Source of the DNA: SIG603 sp964370635
Lineage (GTDB): Bacteria; Bacillota; Clostridia; Oscillospirales; Acutalibacteraceae
Reading direction: 5' to 3'
NCBI GenBank assembly: GCA_964370635.1
Contig: CAYJJU010000003.1
Span: 85,834-149,833 of the forward strand
DNA length: 64,000 nt
The translations under genes were made by a program, and so were the position numbers. Positions 1 through 9,840 of this stretch are shown piece by piece (the first letter of the stretch is position 1; each line of letters starts with the position of its first letter). The notes beneath the pieces were generated by a model. It was not told the DNA's origin, did no database searches, and saw only the letters and a program-made list of their open reading frames with translations.

Positions 1-317
1 ATAACATAGCCGTCATGTACTTAGGCAAACTTTTAGAGTACGGCGAGGCAGAGGAAGTTTTTCATAACTGCAAGCATCCATACACCGAAATGCTTATGGC
101 GGCCCTTCCCGATGCAGACCCGAAAAGCGGTTGGGACATAGACAAAGTCATAGGCGAAATTGATACAATGGACGCCGCAGGAGAGGTTAAAGGCTGTATA
201 TTTGCAAAAAGATGTTCTTATGCAAAAGAAAAATGCCACAACACTCCACCGGAATATATAAACGTATCAAAAGACGAAAACCGCAAGCATTTAGTAGCTT
301 GCCACTATCACCTATAA
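1..317 (+). CDS. Oligopeptide/dipeptide-type ABC transporter ATP-binding protein, C-terminal end (5' truncated by window)
   Basis: Only the last ~105 codons are inside the window; the reading frame is open from base 3 and the true start lies upstream. The visible part is the C-terminal extension typical of OppD/OppF/DppD ATPases: the switch-region context (NIAVMYLGKLLEYG), then HPYTEMLMAALP and a four-cysteine pattern (GCIFAKRC, KC, ACHYHL) as found in the family's oligopeptide/dipeptide C-terminal domain, where it binds an iron-sulfur cluster in some members. It energises the importer whose binding lipoprotein follows 35 bases downstream, so both are probably in one operon with permease genes outside the window. 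The substrate could be oligosaccharides rather than peptides, given the glycosidase downstream. Confidence 0.9.
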   Translation, partial: NIAVMYLGKLLEYGEAEEVFHNCKHPYTEMLMAALPDADPKSGWDIDKVIGEIDTMDAAGEVKGCIFAKRCSYAKEKCHNTPPEYINVSKDENRKHLVACHYHL

Positions 318-352
318 GCGAGAATTCGCTTAAATATAAGGAGGAATATAAA

Positions 353-2437
353 ATGAAAAAAAGCACAGTAAAAAAAGTATTGTCATTACTGCTCGTTTTA
401 GTAATGATGATGGGTACAATGTCGGCGTGTATCGCATCGGCTCCTGCTGAGGATACATCATCAGGCGGAGCAGAGAGCACAGACGGCGGCGACGACAAGG
501 AAGATGAAGCAGACGACGAAGGCGAGTCTGAGGCAGAAGACACAAATACAGGCGATTACGATCTAAGTATCCCTGAAAGCTTTTCGGAAGCTCCAATGCT
601 TGCAGAAAAAGTTGCAAGTGGCGAGCTACCACCGGTAGAAGAGCGTGTACCATCAGACCCACTAGTAATTCCCGGCTATGAGTCAACAGGCATGTACGGC
701 GGATACCTACGTATCTATGCACCGTCAACAGACTCTTTTGATGACTTGCACTGGAATAGAGAAGCAAACTGGCTTAAAAAAGAATCACACTCTTATTTTG
801 CAGAAGGCGAAAACAACATGGTTCTACACAGAGCTGCTGCTTTTGAATCAAATGAAGACTACACAGAGTTTACTGTTACTTTAAGAGATGGCCTAAAATG
901 GTCAGACGGTACACCTGTTACAACAGAAGACCTAAGATATGCGGCAGAAGACGTTTGGATGTATGACGAGCTTGCAGCATGGTGGGGCGGCTGGTTGTCT
1001 GACAACAGACCTACAGTCGAAGTTATCGACGAATTAAACATCAAATACACATTTGCATCTCCAGCACCTGCATTTCTAAACGACCAAACAGGCTGGGCAT
1101 CAAACCAAGGTCTAGGCGTTGGCGAAACACCAAGCCACTACCTAAAAGACTTCCACATCATGTATAACGAAAATGCAGAGGAAGAAGCAATTGCAGAAGG
1201 CTATAACAGCTGGATGGACAGATACATAAAAGTATCAGACTGCGGACCTGGTCAAACAGACCTTAACCTACCTACAGTTAATGCTTGGGTTCTAAAAAGC
1301 AAAGACACAACTCAAAAAGTATATGAGAGAAATCCATATTTCTGGGCAGTTGATGAAGAGGGACAACAACTTCCTTACCTAGATGGTTATGTAGTTGAAG
1401 CAGTTTCTGATATAGAAGTTGCAAAACTAAAACTAATCGGTGGCGATTTTGACATAGCAGGACAATTCTTAATTCAACTTAACGAATATCCAATGCTTAT
1501 AGAAAATGAAGAAACATCAGGCTATGAAATAGAGCTTGCTCAAGGCGATGTTACAGCCTTCCCTTCACTTTCATTTAATCAAAATCATAACGACCCTGTA
1601 CTACAAGAAATTTTCTCAAATCCTGAATTCTCAAAAGCTATGTCACACGCCATAGACAGAGAAGAGATTAACCAAATCGTTTACGCAGGACTTGCAGAGC
1701 CTATGCAGTCTACATACATAACTTCTGAGCACTTCGACAACAGCGAATACAAAACAATGTACACAGAATATGACCCAGAGCTTGCAATTTCTATGCTTGA
1801 GGGCATGGGACTTGAAAGAGATGCAGACGGCAACTTCCTAAGACCTGACGGCGAAGTTCTAACAATCAACCTACAAACTATAGTTGAAGAGGGTTGGGGC
1901 GATGCTACAGAGCTTATCGCAAGCCACTGGACTGAAATCGGCGTTATCACACAGTACAACCCAACAGAGCGTACACTGTTTGACGAGCGCAAAAATGCTA
2001 ACGAGCTAGACCTATGGGTATGGCACGACAGAGAGCAAGCAACAGAGTTTAACTCATCTTCAAAAGGTGACGAGCTAAATAACTGGAGATTCTCAGATTC
2101 ACAAGTTATGTGGGACGAGTGGTATACATCTGAAGGCGCAGAAGGCATTGAGCCTCCTCAAGAGTACCAAGACTATGTAGAAGATGCAAAAGCATTGGCA
2201 TTAGCTACACCTGGTAGCGACGAGTACATGGAGCTTGCACAAAAAGTTTGGGATTTCAGAATTAAAGATACACTATACGTTATAGGCACAGTTGGTAATG
2301 CGCCAAAACCATTACTAGTCAAAAATGGCCTAGAAAACGTCGGCAACTTAGAGGTTCCATTTGACTACTGGTATGCACAATATCCAGAGCAATTCTACTG
2401 GAGCGACGAAGCAAGAAGAAGCGAAATTTTACCATAA
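353..2437 (+). CDS. Large family-5 extracellular solute-binding lipoprotein (OppA/DppA-type)
   Basis: A 694-residue extracytoplasmic solute receptor. The ATG at 353 is chosen because of the strong ribosome site AAGGAGG at 339-345; an in-frame upstream extension has no such site and overlaps the previous gene. The N-terminus is a lipoprotein signal with lipobox MSAC and lipidated Cys26, followed by an acidic Ser/Asp/Glu linker. The core carries the SBP_bac_5 pattern, for example LRDGLKWSDGTPVTTEDLRYA, and AMSHAIDREEINQIV later. It is longer than usual OppA (~540 residues), like large homologues that some bacteria use for oligosaccharides. Leu codons are dominated by CTA and Thr by ACA, suggesting high expression. 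It is probably co-transcribed with the ATPase in front, and the GH65 enzyme follows by 116 bases. Confidence 0.93.
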   Translation: MKKSTVKKVLSLLLVLVMMMGTMSACIASAPAEDTSSGGAESTDGGDDKEDEADDEGESEAEDTNTGDYDLSIPESFSEAPMLAEKVASGELPPVEERVPSDPLVIPGYESTGMYGGYLRIYAPSTDSFDDLHWNREANWLKKESHSYFAEGENNMVLHRAAAFESNEDYTEFTVTLRDGLKWSDGTPVTTEDLRYAAEDVWMYDELAAWWGGWLSDNRPTVEVIDELNIKYTFASPAPAFLNDQTGWASNQGLGVGETPSHYLKDFHIMYNENAEEEAIAEGYNSWMDRYIKVSDCGPGQTDLNLPTVNAWVLKSKDTTQKVYERNPYFWAVDEEGQQLPYLDGYVVEAVSDIEVAKLKLIGGDFDIAGQFLIQLNEYPMLIENEETSGYEIELAQGDVTAFPSLSFNQNHNDPVLQEIFSNPEFSKAMSHAIDREEINQIVYAGLAEPMQSTYITSEHFDNSEYKTMYTEYDPELAISMLEGMGLERDADGNFLRPDGEVLTINLQTIVEEGWGDATELIASHWTEIGVITQYNPTERTLFDERKNANELDLWVWHDREQATEFNSSSKGDELNNWRFSDSQVMWDEWYTSEGAEGIEPPQEYQDYVEDAKALALATPGSDEYMELAQKVWDFRIKDTLYVIGTVGNAPKPLLVKNGLENVGNLEVPFDYWYAQYPEQFYWSDEARRSEILP

Positions 2438-2553
2438 TAGAGTAAGTTTTTCTCCAACTTAAAATTCAATAGATTGTGTAGGGGGCGGTGTCGCTGAAAT
2501 CTCAAATTAGAGATATCGTGGCATTTGCCCCTTATGCTTTAAAAGAGGTAATT

Positions 2554-4605
2554 ATGAAAAAACATATTATTAAAGAAAAAATGCAAAACGCACAGCCTGC
2601 ATACATTGCAAACGGAGTCGTAGGCTTAAGGGTAGGGCAAAATCCGCTCATAGGGCAAACGGCACTGCTTGCAGGGTTTACAGGTGCACATGAAAAACAC
2701 GGGGTAGAGGCATTTGCGCCTGTGCCGGCACCTAGTTATGACATAAGTATGGACGGAAGCCACTTGTTAAAATTTGAAGAGGGTTACAAACTTATACAGC
2801 AAAGCTATGACTTTTCAAACGCTGAGTTTGAAACAGAGTTTGAGTTTATAAACAAAAAAGGGCAAAGCCTTATTGGAAAAAGCCTTATTTATGCAAGCAG
2901 GTCTTGCCCTACTTTGATAGTGCAAATTTTGGAGTTTACGGTAAATCAAGACTGTGACTTTGTTTTTGAGAGCCTGTTTGACCCAAATTCTATGCCAATT
3001 ATAACTAAAAAAACCTTGACGCCAAATTATAACTGCACAGGCGTTTTACTGCTTTCATCAAGAGACAATTCGACAGACGCAGGCCTTGCGCACTGCATAA
3101 TAACAGAGGGTGAAGACATAAGAAAAATAGAGGAAAACTGGGGGTATGAGGAGGACAGGCTTTATGATAAATATTACATAGAAGCAAAAAAAGGGCAGAC
3201 CTATGCCTTTAAGCACCTAATATCCTATGTTCCCGGTGTGTATCACAGTGAACCGCATTTTCAAGCAGTAAGAATGGTAGAGCTTGCGACGTGGAAGGGT
3301 TTTGACAGATTGAAAAACGAAAACAGGAAACTCTGGGCAAATCTGTGGGAGTCAAGGGTAGAGCTTGATTGCGACAATCCCTTGTGGCAAGATGTAATAG
3401 ACTCATCATTTTTCTATCTTTACTGCTCGCTTCATTCTTCCTCTCCTCAAAGTGTAGCACCATTTGGATTAAGCCAAAGAGATTTATATAAAGGCCATGT
3501 GTTTTGGGATACAGAGAGCTTTATGTTTAATCTACCGCTACTCACCCAGCCGGATATCGCAAAAGCCATGCTCGATTACAGGTTTGACAGAATAAAGGCG
3601 GCAGAGCACAATGCGAAAATAAACGGCTACCTTGGCATACAGTTTCCGTGGCAAAGCGGAAAAACAGGCGACGAGGTGACGAGGGTTTCGGCAGGCGGTG
3701 CGGGAGGCGCCGGAGAGCAACATGTAAACATGGATGTTGCAATGGCTTTTATTGCCTATTGGAAATGTAGTAAAGATAAGGTATACTTAAAGGAGAAAGT
3801 ATGGCCTATAGTCTACGGTGTTTCAAAATGGATAGAAAGCAGGGTCGAAAAAACCGACAGGGGCTATGAAATTTTATTTGTAACGGGAATAGATGAGGGC
3901 TCAGACAATGTAAATAACGACTCATTTACAAACATAATTTGCAAGCTAATACTGGACGAAACAAATAAAATTGCATTAGAGCTCGGCTACGATAAAAACA
4001 CACTTTGGCAAGACATTGCAGACAAGATGTATTTGCCTATAAATAAAGAAAAAAATTACATGATGCAGTATGAAAACTGCAAGGAAAAACCGTCTATGCC
4101 GCCAGAGTCTTTAATGGCGTTTTTTCCGTATTTTTATTCTCACTCAAAAGAAGTCGACGAAAATAGCTACAGATTTTTTATAGAGCATGACTTGCTACAC
4201 TTTTTATCCTACCCCATGCTATCAGGCTTTTTGGGCGTAATTCCTGCAAGACTAGGAGACAGAAAACTTGCAAGAGAATTTTTTGAAGCGGGCAATTTAA
4301 GCTTTTTTACGCCACCTTACATGATGTGCATAGAGCGCTCTTTTGACGGCGAGGCTATGGAAAAAAGTCCTGACGGCGGATACGCAATTTTCCTTACGGG
4401 TAGGGGAAGCCTGCTTACGGGACTTATGATGGGGCTTACAAACATGAATATTTATAAAGACGATATAAACGAAATGTTTGAAGGCACTATAACTTTGCCC
4501 GAAGGCTTTAACAAACTCACGCTAAATAAAATTTACATTAAAGGACGCCCTGCAAAGGTGATTGCAGAAAATTCAAAAGAAAAAGCCGAAATTATCTGGC
4601 TTTAA
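2554..4605 (+). CDS. Glycoside hydrolase family 65-like enzyme (alpha-glucosidase/phosphorylase superfamily)
   Basis: A 683-residue cytoplasmic (no signal) enzyme of the GH65 (alpha/alpha)6-barrel type. The motifs are GHVFWDTE (about residues 314-321) and TGIDEGSDNVNNDSFTN, whose Glu448 aligns with the general acid in GPDE(Y)H-type motifs. The C-terminal FLTGRGSLL stretch resembles hydrolytic members (the protein-glucosylgalactosyl-hydroxylysine glucosidase branch) and lacks an obvious His-Ser-Ser phosphate-binding motif, so hydrolysis seems more likely than phosphorolysis; this is inference. ATG 2554 is preferred over an in-frame GTG at 2488 because AAAGAGG stands 5 bases before it and the GH65 homology starts there. 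It likely splits an alpha-linked disaccharide brought in by the preceding transporter. Confidence 0.85.
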   Translation: MKKHIIKEKMQNAQPAYIANGVVGLRVGQNPLIGQTALLAGFTGAHEKHGVEAFAPVPAPSYDISMDGSHLLKFEEGYKLIQQSYDFSNAEFETEFEFINKKGQSLIGKSLIYASRSCPTLIVQILEFTVNQDCDFVFESLFDPNSMPIITKKTLTPNYNCTGVLLLSSRDNSTDAGLAHCIITEGEDIRKIEENWGYEEDRLYDKYYIEAKKGQTYAFKHLISYVPGVYHSEPHFQAVRMVELATWKGFDRLKNENRKLWANLWESRVELDCDNPLWQDVIDSSFFYLYCSLHSSSPQSVAPFGLSQRDLYKGHVFWDTESFMFNLPLLTQPDIAKAMLDYRFDRIKAAEHNAKINGYLGIQFPWQSGKTGDEVTRVSAGGAGGAGEQHVNMDVAMAFIAYWKCSKDKVYLKEKVWPIVYGVSKWIESRVEKTDRGYEILFVTGIDEGSDNVNNDSFTNIICKLILDETNKIALELGYDKNTLWQDIADKMYLPINKEKNYMMQYENCKEKPSMPPESLMAFFPYFYSHSKEVDENSYRFFIEHDLLHFLSYPMLSGFLGVIPARLGDRKLAREFFEAGNLSFFTPPYMMCIERSFDGEAMEKSPDGGYAIFLTGRGSLLTGLMMGLTNMNIYKDDINEMFEGTITLPEGFNKLTLNKIYIKGRPAKVIAENSKEKAEIIWL

Positions 4606-4620
4606 ATTAAGGAGAAGTGT

Positions 4621-6318
4621 ATGCGAAAAATAAAATTCTCAAGCAGAATAGTGATGTTTTCAATCTTAATATTTGTTATAGTGCTTAGCGTGGTGTCAAT
4701 ATTAATCACGCAAAATGTGTCACGCCTTGAAATAGATTATAACATTGAAATTTTTGAAAATGTTTCAAAATCGTATGCACAAAAGATAGATGAATACCTA
4801 AAAAAAGTGGAAACTCTGTCCACTGACATAATTTATAATGACGAAATAAGAGATGCCCTTTTGTACGGAGAAGAAATCGAGGACAGCTACCTAGGATTTG
4901 AAACTGCTGCAAGCCAAAGTTCTACATATTTTGAGATTGTGGACAATGAGGGAAATTCCATTTTTTCAAACGGCAGTCCTCACAGCAAACCATGGGCAAA
5001 TTTTGATTTTACCTCATACAAAGACGTTTGGACAGAGTTTTCTATAAGCAAAAAAGCGTATCCTAACGATAGTGGATACGTGAACACGATGTCATATTAT
5101 AGAAAAATAGAGTACCTTGAAAAAAGGGAGATAGTAAGCGCAGGTGTTTTAAGGATTGACATACTTGATGGAAGCATACTAAACCAGTTTATGTCGTCGC
5201 CCTATGATGCCTTTTTGGTGGATGAAAACGGCGATGTTATCATAAATAACAATGTATCAAGCCTTGCAAAAGAATATTTCCAAAACAGTGAAATGTTTAA
5301 TGCCCAAAATGGAAGTGGCTACGAGATTGTTGTGGGCTCTGAAACAATGCATGTAAACTGTGTTAAACTGCAAAGCAACGGGTGGAGCCTAGTGTCCGTA
5401 CTTCCTGAAACCTCACTTATGGTAAGGCTTAACAATACGATACTTTTAATTATTCTGTTCTTGCTCGTTTGTTTTTCTATATTGGCATTGAGCATTTTCT
5501 TGTCGACCTTCTTTATAGTAAATCCCGTAAAAAGACTTGCACAAAAAATTAACGGATATTATAAGAATGTCAAGGGCGCAGATATGGCGGAAATTAGTCA
5601 AAAGACAGACTATGTCACGTTTTTGGACAATTGTTTTGAGAATATGAAGTCAAGGGTAGACACGCTTATCACGGAGGTTTATGAGTCGAACATGGAAGAA
5701 AAAGACTCAAAACTAAGGTTTTTACAGGCGCAAATTAATCCGCATTTTCTTCATAACACGCTGGAAACAATACGCTTTACGGCAAGGCTAAACGACGATT
5801 TGCAGACAGAGGCGCAAATTATGTCTTTATCGACAATAGTCAGGGCGATGTTTAATAACAGGGACAAGGTTACTCTTAAAGAAGAGCTGGAGCTTGCAAG
5901 GGGTTATTTGTTTTTACAAAAAGAAAGACTTGGCGAAAGTGTTTTGGATAACTACGAAATTGACGAAAACACTTACGACTGCCTAGTGCCCGGCTTAGTG
6001 CTTCAACCGCTCATAGAGAACAGTTTTGAGCATGGATTTGACGGAAACGACATTGAAATTTCAATAAAAACCATGATAAAAGAAGATAAGCTTATCATAA
6101 GGGTGGCAGACAACGGCGTGGGCTGTGACTGCGAAAAGGTAAAAGAGCTATTAAAAGAGCCTACAGGCAAACACGTGGCGCTCTATAACATAAATAAGAG
6201 AATTAAATTATATTATGGAGAAAAATACCAACTGTGCGTAGAAGAAAACTTGCCAAGGGGAATGGTTATTAATTTGACCTTGCCCATAATAAAGAGTATT
6301 AATGGAGGGAAACCGTGA
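4621..6318 (+). CDS. YesM-type sensor histidine kinase
   Basis: A 565-residue membrane kinase. TM1 is at ~8-30, then an extracellular Cache-like sensor region (~31-268), TM2 at ~272-300, a HAMP-like linker, and a His_kinase domain with QINPHFLHNTLE (phosphoacceptor His375), typical of the LytS/YesM family rather than HisKA kinases. The ATPase domain shows the N-box QPLIENSFEHG and G-box VADNGVGC. It overlaps the next gene by 4 bases (GTGA), so the pair is translationally coupled. YesM/YesN pairs usually control sugar ABC transporters; here the likely targets are the upstream binding protein/GH65 genes, by position only. Confidence 0.93.
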   Translation: MRKIKFSSRIVMFSILIFVIVLSVVSILITQNVSRLEIDYNIEIFENVSKSYAQKIDEYLKKVETLSTDIIYNDEIRDALLYGEEIEDSYLGFETAASQSSTYFEIVDNEGNSIFSNGSPHSKPWANFDFTSYKDVWTEFSISKKAYPNDSGYVNTMSYYRKIEYLEKREIVSAGVLRIDILDGSILNQFMSSPYDAFLVDENGDVIINNNVSSLAKEYFQNSEMFNAQNGSGYEIVVGSETMHVNCVKLQSNGWSLVSVLPETSLMVRLNNTILLIILFLLVCFSILALSIFLSTFFIVNPVKRLAQKINGYYKNVKGADMAEISQKTDYVTFLDNCFENMKSRVDTLITEVYESNMEEKDSKLRFLQAQINPHFLHNTLETIRFTARLNDDLQTEAQIMSLSTIVRAMFNNRDKVTLKEELELARGYLFLQKERLGESVLDNYEIDENTYDCLVPGLVLQPLIENSFEHGFDGNDIEISIKTMIKEDKLIIRVADNGVGCDCEKVKELLKEPTGKHVALYNINKRIKLYYGEKYQLCVEENLPRGMVINLTLPIIKSINGGKP

Positions 6319-7721
6319 TAAAACTTTTAATCGTAGACGACGAAAAACAGATAAGACTGGGCCTTGAAAAAACCATAGACTGGGCTAGTATCGGAATAGG
6401 AAAAGTCTATACGGCACAAAACGCAATAGAGGGGCTAAAACAGTTTTATCTACATAAACCGGACATAGTGCTATCAGACATAAAAATGGCGGGCATGAGC
6501 GGAATTGAAATGTTTAATAAAATAAGGGAAGTAAACCACGAAACAAAGCTATTTTTATTAAGCGGACATATGAACACCCAGTACACAAGAGAGGCGATAA
6601 GCGCCGGTGTTTATGAGTATTTCTTAAAACCCGTAGACATAGACGCCATGACAAAAAAGATAAAAGAGGCTATACTGTATATAAATAAAAATGTTTCAAA
6701 AAAGGACAGCGTCGATATGCGTTTGTTTCTTGAAGAAGATAGAGAAATTGGAACACAAACCATAAAAAGCATAGGGCTTGACCCCTTGAGTGGAGAGTAC
6801 ATATGCTTTTTACTGAAAATCTCTTCAAAAGACATTTTGGCACGAAGCAACACGGCAGGCAACACCATAACTTCCTTTAAAAACATGCTAAGAGACAATC
6901 AAGACATATTCTACCAAGAGCTATATTTTACACCTGAAAATGTAAGTTATGTTGGGTTTTTATCGGGCATAACACAAAAAAATGCGATAGTAAGCAAGTT
7001 TTACAACGTTATGGCAGACTTTTCGGACGACGACTCAGAGCTACCCATTATAGCAATTGCAAAGGCGAAAAGTATAGGCTGTGCATACAAAAAGGCAAAA
7101 ATTGCAATGGAATACGAATTTTTTTACGGCCCTGCAAGCGTCATTGATTATGACAGTGTCGCAAAAACACAAAATTCTAATTTAGAATGTATAGAGAAGA
7201 ATTTTAATGTTATCACTCTTGATAAACTTGAAAACCTGTTTAGTTTTTGCTCGTTTAAGCAGATTGAGGAAATAAAAAACACCTGTGTGAAGTATATAAT
7301 GAACAAAAATGCAGACACTAAGGCCTGCATAAAAATACTCTCGGCAAATTATCTTTTTGAAATTATGAATATATTAAGCGAAAATGAAAGTGTAAATAAA
7401 GACGAAAAACAAAGCAGGCTTATATCTGCGATAAAAGAATATATAAAAGAAAATTACACCTCGGACATCTCGCTTAGCGATATATCCACGGCGACAAATA
7501 AAAATCAAAATTACATAAGCCATGTCTTTAAAAAAGAAACAGGGCAGTCAATAGTAAAGTACATAAATAAATTAAGGCTTGAAAATGCGGCAAGGCTACT
7601 AATTCAAACCGACTCAAGCGTTGCTGAAATATCGGAAAAAGTAGGGTATGGAAGCTATAATAATTTCATTAAAAATTTTAAAGAGCAATACGGAAAAACC
7701 CCCTTAGAGTATAGGGGATAA
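6315..7721 (+). CDS. YesN-type response regulator with AraC DNA-binding domain
   Basis: A 468-residue regulator starting at GTG 6315, overlapping the kinase stop codon (GTGA) after AATGGAGG. The receiver domain has acidic residues VDDE, phosphoacceptor Asp55 in VLSDIKM and the conserved Lys in FLKPVD. A long poorly conserved middle region follows, then a C-terminal AraC/HTH_18 domain of ~100 residues (SLSDISTATNKNQNYISHVFKKETG ... VAEISEKVGYGSYNNFIKNFKEQYG is its pattern, in parts). It is the cognate partner of the preceding YesM kinase and probably activates carbohydrate uptake genes. The gene ends just before a bidirectional terminator. Confidence 0.93.
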   Translation: MIKLLIVDDEKQIRLGLEKTIDWASIGIGKVYTAQNAIEGLKQFYLHKPDIVLSDIKMAGMSGIEMFNKIREVNHETKLFLLSGHMNTQYTREAISAGVYEYFLKPVDIDAMTKKIKEAILYINKNVSKKDSVDMRLFLEEDREIGTQTIKSIGLDPLSGEYICFLLKISSKDILARSNTAGNTITSFKNMLRDNQDIFYQELYFTPENVSYVGFLSGITQKNAIVSKFYNVMADFSDDDSELPIIAIAKAKSIGCAYKKAKIAMEYEFFYGPASVIDYDSVAKTQNSNLECIEKNFNVITLDKLENLFSFCSFKQIEEIKNTCVKYIMNKNADTKACIKILSANYLFEIMNILSENESVNKDEKQSRLISAIKEYIKENYTSDISLSDISTATNKNQNYISHVFKKETGQSIVKYINKLRLENAARLLIQTDSSVAEISEKVGYGSYNNFIKNFKEQYGKTPLEYRG

Positions 7722-7734
7722 GGCAAAAGAAAAT

Positions 7735-7766
7735 GAGGCCGTGATGGAAATTTTCGTCACGGCCTC
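7735..7766. terminator. Bidirectional intrinsic terminator
   Basis: A perfect 10-bp stem, GAGGCCGTGA (7735-7744) with TCACGGCCTC (7757-7766), has A-rich DNA on its left and T-rich DNA on its right. It lies between the convergent yesN-like gene and the minus-strand surface protein gene and can stop transcription from both sides. Confidence 0.85.
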
Positions 7767-7775
7767 TTTAATTTA

Positions 7776-9188
7776 TCAATGCTTCATTTTATTTGCACGC
7801 AAAATTCTTCCCGTTACAATAATGGATACGATAATCGCAATTATGGAAAGCCCTATTAAAAGTGAAACCCACCACTGCATGTCGGGTTGTTTTATGGGAA
7901 TGGCTTCTTCGTCGGTGGTGGCGCTGTCTTCTTGTGTGGGTGCGGTAATTTCCGTTTCAAAATTATTTGTAATTGTTTGCGCTTGCCCGTTTTCGTCGTC
8001 ATAGTTAATTGTATATGTGCCCTGCGTGCTTCCGTAATTTCCATTTGATAATGTTCCTGCAAACACGCTCAAAGTTCCGCTTCCTGTCATGCTGACATCT
8101 ATATCGCCCAAGAAAACACTTGAAACCGGGGTTAAGCCTTCGGCACTTAATGAAAGCTTTACGTTTTTTAAACTTGCTTTTCCGACATTGAAAACATTTA
8201 CAGGAATTTCTATGGTTGCGCCCGACTCTATTTTTTTGGGAATTGCAAGTGCGTCGTAGTCAATTTGGGCAGTCCTTGTCACATTAATCATAAATTCCTG
8301 AGAAAAAGAATAAATTCCTCCATAGAAATCTACATAATCAACTTTGATGGGAAAAGAGTGCATGCCGTCGGTAATGTTTTCGCTTGTTTTTAGTTTGAAA
8401 CTAAGGGTTGAGGCTTCGCCCAAGGCGATATTTTCAGTGTTTAGGACATTGACCGCAGAGACAGGCGATATATCAAGATTTTCCGTGTCCCCGTAAGTCA
8501 CTTTAATGTTTCTAGCCTTTAAATTGCCTATGTTATTAATTGTCACCTCTACATCAAATTCTTCGTTTCCTCCTATCGATGCGGGATTAATATTGCACTT
8601 GCTGATATATAAATCCGGGTTTTCTGCCGCTACTTTTTCAGGGGTAGTGCTTTCGGGTATTTCGTCCGGGTTTACTTTGCTTATTCCGCTTGTAATGCTG
8701 ACATGTACAGTGTAATTTTGTACCGCTTTTTCGCCATTTATGCTTAGATACTCTGCAAAAATTTCAATGGGATATGTGCCGTTAATTGCATTTTTATTTA
8801 GGGGTATAACTACTTGAAAAAGATATAAATTTTCATTTACAATAGTTTGGTTGTAGTTTCCAAAAACAAAAGGGGAGTTTTCGACCTCTCCTAAGTCAAG
8901 GGAGATACTGACCGTATTATTAGAAGTTTTTCCTACTAAGGGAAGTACAAGATAGACATTGCTATCTCTAACTGTCGGGACGTAGCCCTCGTGGTAGGAC
9001 TTTTCCATGTTTTCATAAATATTTAAATTGTCAATTTGCAGTCCAATGTCGGCGGGTGTGTCCTCGGTGCTTTCTTGCGTTTGTTCTGTATTAGTATTTT
9101 CATCAGATATTTCCTCCGCAAACGCAGTGGTATTTATAAATATCGCTATAATTATAAATAGCAGTATGGTTTTAATTGTTTTTTTCAT
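7776..9188 (-). CDS. Membrane-anchored extracellular CARDB/NEW3-like surface protein
   Basis: A 470-residue protein with an N-terminal signal peptide (ending near TAFAEE), an acidic Thr/Glu linker, and an extracellular part of several immunoglobulin-like beta domains. Segments such as PDLYISKCNINPASIGGNEEF with VTINNIGNLKARN match the CARDB/COG1361 style of domains. A single C-terminal membrane helix (WVSLLIGLSIIAIIVSIIV) and a basic tail (RILRANKMKH) anchor it. It is the last gene of a five-gene minus-strand operon; its start lies one base after the ABC ATPase stop, so it is translationally linked to the exporter. The function is unknown: it may be an external cargo-binding or wall-spanning partner of the ABC complex. 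Confidence 0.8.
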   Translation of the reverse strand: MKKTIKTILLFIIIAIFINTTAFAEEISDENTNTEQTQESTEDTPADIGLQIDNLNIYENMEKSYHEGYVPTVRDSNVYLVLPLVGKTSNNTVSISLDLGEVENSPFVFGNYNQTIVNENLYLFQVVIPLNKNAINGTYPIEIFAEYLSINGEKAVQNYTVHVSITSGISKVNPDEIPESTTPEKVAAENPDLYISKCNINPASIGGNEEFDVEVTINNIGNLKARNIKVTYGDTENLDISPVSAVNVLNTENIALGEASTLSFKLKTSENITDGMHSFPIKVDYVDFYGGIYSFSQEFMINVTRTAQIDYDALAIPKKIESGATIEIPVNVFNVGKASLKNVKLSLSAEGLTPVSSVFLGDIDVSMTGSGTLSVFAGTLSNGNYGSTQGTYTINYDDENGQAQTITNNFETEITAPTQEDSATTDEEAIPIKQPDMQWWVSLLIGLSIIAIIVSIIVTGRILRANKMKH

Positions 9189-9189
9189 C

Positions 9190-9837
9190 TCAACTCTCCC
9201 TAATCACTGTCATTACACCTGCGTCCATTTCGCACACTGTATCACATAATTTTTCTATGTCCTCTTGATTGTGGCTTGCCAAAATAATGGTTTTGCCCTC
9301 GCTTTTTAGACTTTTAATAAGCTCTCTCATTGCCGATACAGCGTTTTTATCAAGCCCGTTAAATGGTTCGTCTAGCACTAGTAGTTTTGGGTCTTCCATA
9401 ATCGCTTGTGCAATGCCAAGTCTTTGCCTCATTCCAAGAGAATATTTACTAACCGTTTTTTTAAGCGTAGGGTCAAGCCCTACTTTTTTTATAGCCGCCA
9501 AGATGTCTTCTAAGGCAATTTTATTTCTTAGCGATGCGAGTATTTCTAAGTTTTTAAGACCTGTAAGATTTGGAAGAAAACCGGGTGTTTCTATGATTAA
9601 ACCAAGGCTTTGAGGGAAGTCTAGCTCTTTTCCTATCTGTTTATCATCCACGGTAATTTCACCCTCTGTCGGCAGTAAAAAACCGCAAATGCATTTCATT
9701 AAAACTGTTTTTCCGCTTCCGTTATTGCCGACTATTCCGTGTATAAGGCCTTGTTCAAATTCTCTTGAAACGCCTTTAAGCACAAAATCGCCTGAAAAAG
9801 CCACCGAAACATTTTTAACACTTATAATACCTGTCAT
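9190..9837 (-). CDS. ABC transporter ATP-binding protein
   Basis: A 215-residue ATPase with Walker A GNNGSGKT (normal GxxGxGKS/T), Q-loop region, signature YSLGMRQRLGIAQAI (SLGMRQ in place of LSGGQ, common in ABC-2 exporters of the DrrA/CcmA/lantibiotic-immunity kind) and Walker B LLVLDEPFNGLD. It follows two membrane proteins and precedes the CARDB-like protein with almost no spacing, so all form one complex or pathway. It probably powers export or envelope rearrangement rather than uptake, since the two permeases are of the ABC-2 style and the operon lacks a typical binding protein. Confidence 0.92.
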   Translation of the reverse strand: MTGIISVKNVSVAFSGDFVLKGVSREFEQGLIHGIVGNNGSGKTVLMKCICGFLLPTEGEITVDDKQIGKELDFPQSLGLIIETPGFLPNLTGLKNLEILASLRNKIALEDILAAIKKVGLDPTLKKTVSKYSLGMRQRLGIAQAIMEDPKLLVLDEPFNGLDKNAVSAMRELIKSLKSEGKTIILASHNQEDIEKLCDTVCEMDAGVMTVIRES

Positions 9838-9840
9838 GCC

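Noticed and set aside
2488..2553. In-frame GTG start giving a longer GH65 protein
   Set aside because: The ATG at 2554 has a proper AAAGAGG site and family homology begins there.
7741..8004. 87-codon plus-strand frame starting in the terminator
   Set aside because: It begins inside a terminator stem and is antisense to the surface protein gene.
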